From NCBI RefSeq assembly GCF_001693485.1, contig NZ_MAXC01000008.1, positions 62,001-126,000 on the forward strand: a stretch of DNA of 64,000 bases, read 5' to 3'. The notes under the pieces are model-generated. The model did no database searches. It saw nothing but the letters and a program-made list of their open reading frames with translations, and had not been told where the DNA came from. Positions 63,286 to 64,000 of the stretch are shown here, one piece after another. A program made the position numbers and the translations under genes. The stretch comes from Bradyrhizobium sp. LMTR 3. GTDB taxonomy: Bacteria; Pseudomonadota; Alphaproteobacteria; Rhizobiales; Xanthobacteraceae. Within the stretch, counting starts at the first letter, position 1, and each line of letters begins with the position of its first letter.

Positions 63286-63947
63286 TGCCTGGGGGAGAAA
63301 AGCTGTGCGGCATCGCTCTCGTGCTTTCCGCCGTGGCCCTGTTTGCCTTGCCGATGGCAGCGAGCCGGGCGCAAACCGCCATGTCGAGCGGGGACATCAT
63401 TGAGAAGCTTGCCGTCGAAGCCGAGTCGGATATCGACCTGGCTGCGTTGCGCCAGCAGGCTGCTGACCGCATCAAGGCGAGAGCGGACGCCCAGCCGCAG
63501 AAGCGCCCACCGATCGCGCCGCAACTGACGAAGCTGCCGCAGATCCGTGTCGACGTCGTGTTCGACCAGGATTCCTCCCTGATTCGGCCGGCCTCCTACC
63601 AGACCATCGGCAGCATCGCGGACGCGCTCACAGATCCGAAGACGCGGCCCTATCGCTATCTGATCGTCGATCACGTCGAATCCGCCGGAAGGCGCGACCA
63701 TAATCTGATCCTGAGCCAGCGGCGCGCCGAATCGATCCGCGACGTTCTGGTGAACACCTTCAAGGTGTCGCCCAAACGGCTTCAGGCGCTTGGTTTAGGC
63801 GAGGAGCAGTTGCAGGACGTCAATCGTCCGGCATCATCAGCCAATGCGCGCGTCCAGATCATGGCGATCGGCAAGTTCGAAACGGCCGAGCCGGCAACGC
63901 CGGCTGCGGCTCCAAAAGGCGCGGCTGCGGCAAAGAAGAAGCGCTGA
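63285..63947 (+). CDS. OmpA-domain exported protein
   Basis: A 220-residue protein: signal peptide 1-30 (GIALVLSAVALFALPMAASRAQ), an Ala/Glu-rich stretch, and a C-terminal OmpA-like domain (about 85-195) with VDVVFDQDSSLIRPASYQTIG and LILSQRRAESIRDVL. The peptidoglycan-binding Asp of the usual H-x-D segment appears as Glu (HVESAG), while the Arg (QRRA) is kept. The tail is Ala/Pro/Lys-rich (AAAPKGAAAAKKKR). Translationally coupled to the Cys-rich protein gene. A cell-envelope role is likely. After it, 53 bases to the window end hold nothing visible. Confidence 0.85.
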   Translation: MPGGEKLCGIALVLSAVALFALPMAASRAQTAMSSGDIIEKLAVEAESDIDLAALRQQAADRIKARADAQPQKRPPIAPQLTKLPQIRVDVVFDQDSSLIRPASYQTIGSIADALTDPKTRPYRYLIVDHVESAGRRDHNLILSQRRAESIRDVLVNTFKVSPKRLQALGLGEEQLQDVNRPASSANARVQIMAIGKFETAEPATPAAAPKGAAAAKKKR

Positions 63948-64000
63948 TCATCCGCGCAGGGATGAATGGGACGCCAGCCGCCGGCTTGGGAAGGAGCTCC

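Overview
The window is chromosomal DNA of an alphaproteobacterium, most likely Bradyrhizobium or a close relative. It is GC-rich and carries a gene very close to the D(-)-tartrate dehydratase known from B. japonicum, a PHA-granule gene, and the dispersed palindromic repeats typical of that group. I see no phage genes, insertion sequences, CRISPR arrays or rRNA/tRNA genes, so this is core or stable accessory chromosome.

Layout. 1-7.7 kb: the 3' end of a KdpE-type regulator, a flavin-binding PNPOx-like protein, an acyl-CoA synthetase, then the divergent non-homologous end-joining pair ku and ligD, a 54-residue DUF3309 protein and a PHA-granule protein. 7.7-23.9 kb: a tightly packed minus-strand operon treS/mak-glgB-glgX-treZ-treY with divergent malQ and a GH15 glucohydrolase, together making, branching, debranching and breaking down alpha-glucan and trehalose. 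23.9-24.7 kb: a repeat-rich gap with a long structured element. 24.7-32.2 kb: a minus-strand operon tal-pgi fusion, gnd, zwf, pgl, gntK and a HAD phosphatase, covering the oxidative pentose phosphate pathway. 32.6-33.7 kb: two exported proteins. 34.2-38.9 kb: prkA-yeaH-spoVR, the conserved stationary-phase/nutrient-stress operon. 38.9-43.6 kb: korC-korA-korB, a three-component 2-oxoacid oxidoreductase. 43.9-45.1 kb: chrA. 45.5-50.6 kb: pqqABCDE followed by a proline iminopeptidase and a small conserved protein. 51-53.4 kb: a DUF6894 protein, a probable PQQ sugar dehydrogenase and a diheme cytochrome c. 53.5-64 kb: amidase, glutathione peroxidase, DUF3297, tarD, serA-like dehydrogenase, acetyltransferase, malonyl-CoA decarboxylase, a divergent AraC/MFS pair, a Cys-rich exported protein and an OmpA-domain protein.

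How the parts fit. Much of 3.3-39 kb looks like a survival module: DNA end joining, trehalose and glycogen turnover, NADPH supply and the PrkA stress operon. The most direct regulatory evidence is a perfect GGAAC-N16-CGTT motif placed correctly before ku, the signature of the general-stress sigma factor EcfG, with a near match before the DUF3309 gene. The PQQ operon lies next to a candidate PQQ enzyme and cytochrome, suggesting a local periplasmic oxidation chain.

The most notable items are the EcfG motif before ku, the long structured repeat at 24.06-24.53 kb, a TreS-maltokinase fusion without an adjacent GlgE and with a changed kinase motif, the peptidase overlapping pqqE, and the high density of palindromic repeats, some touching gene ends. 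No wholly new system could be demonstrated from sequence alone.
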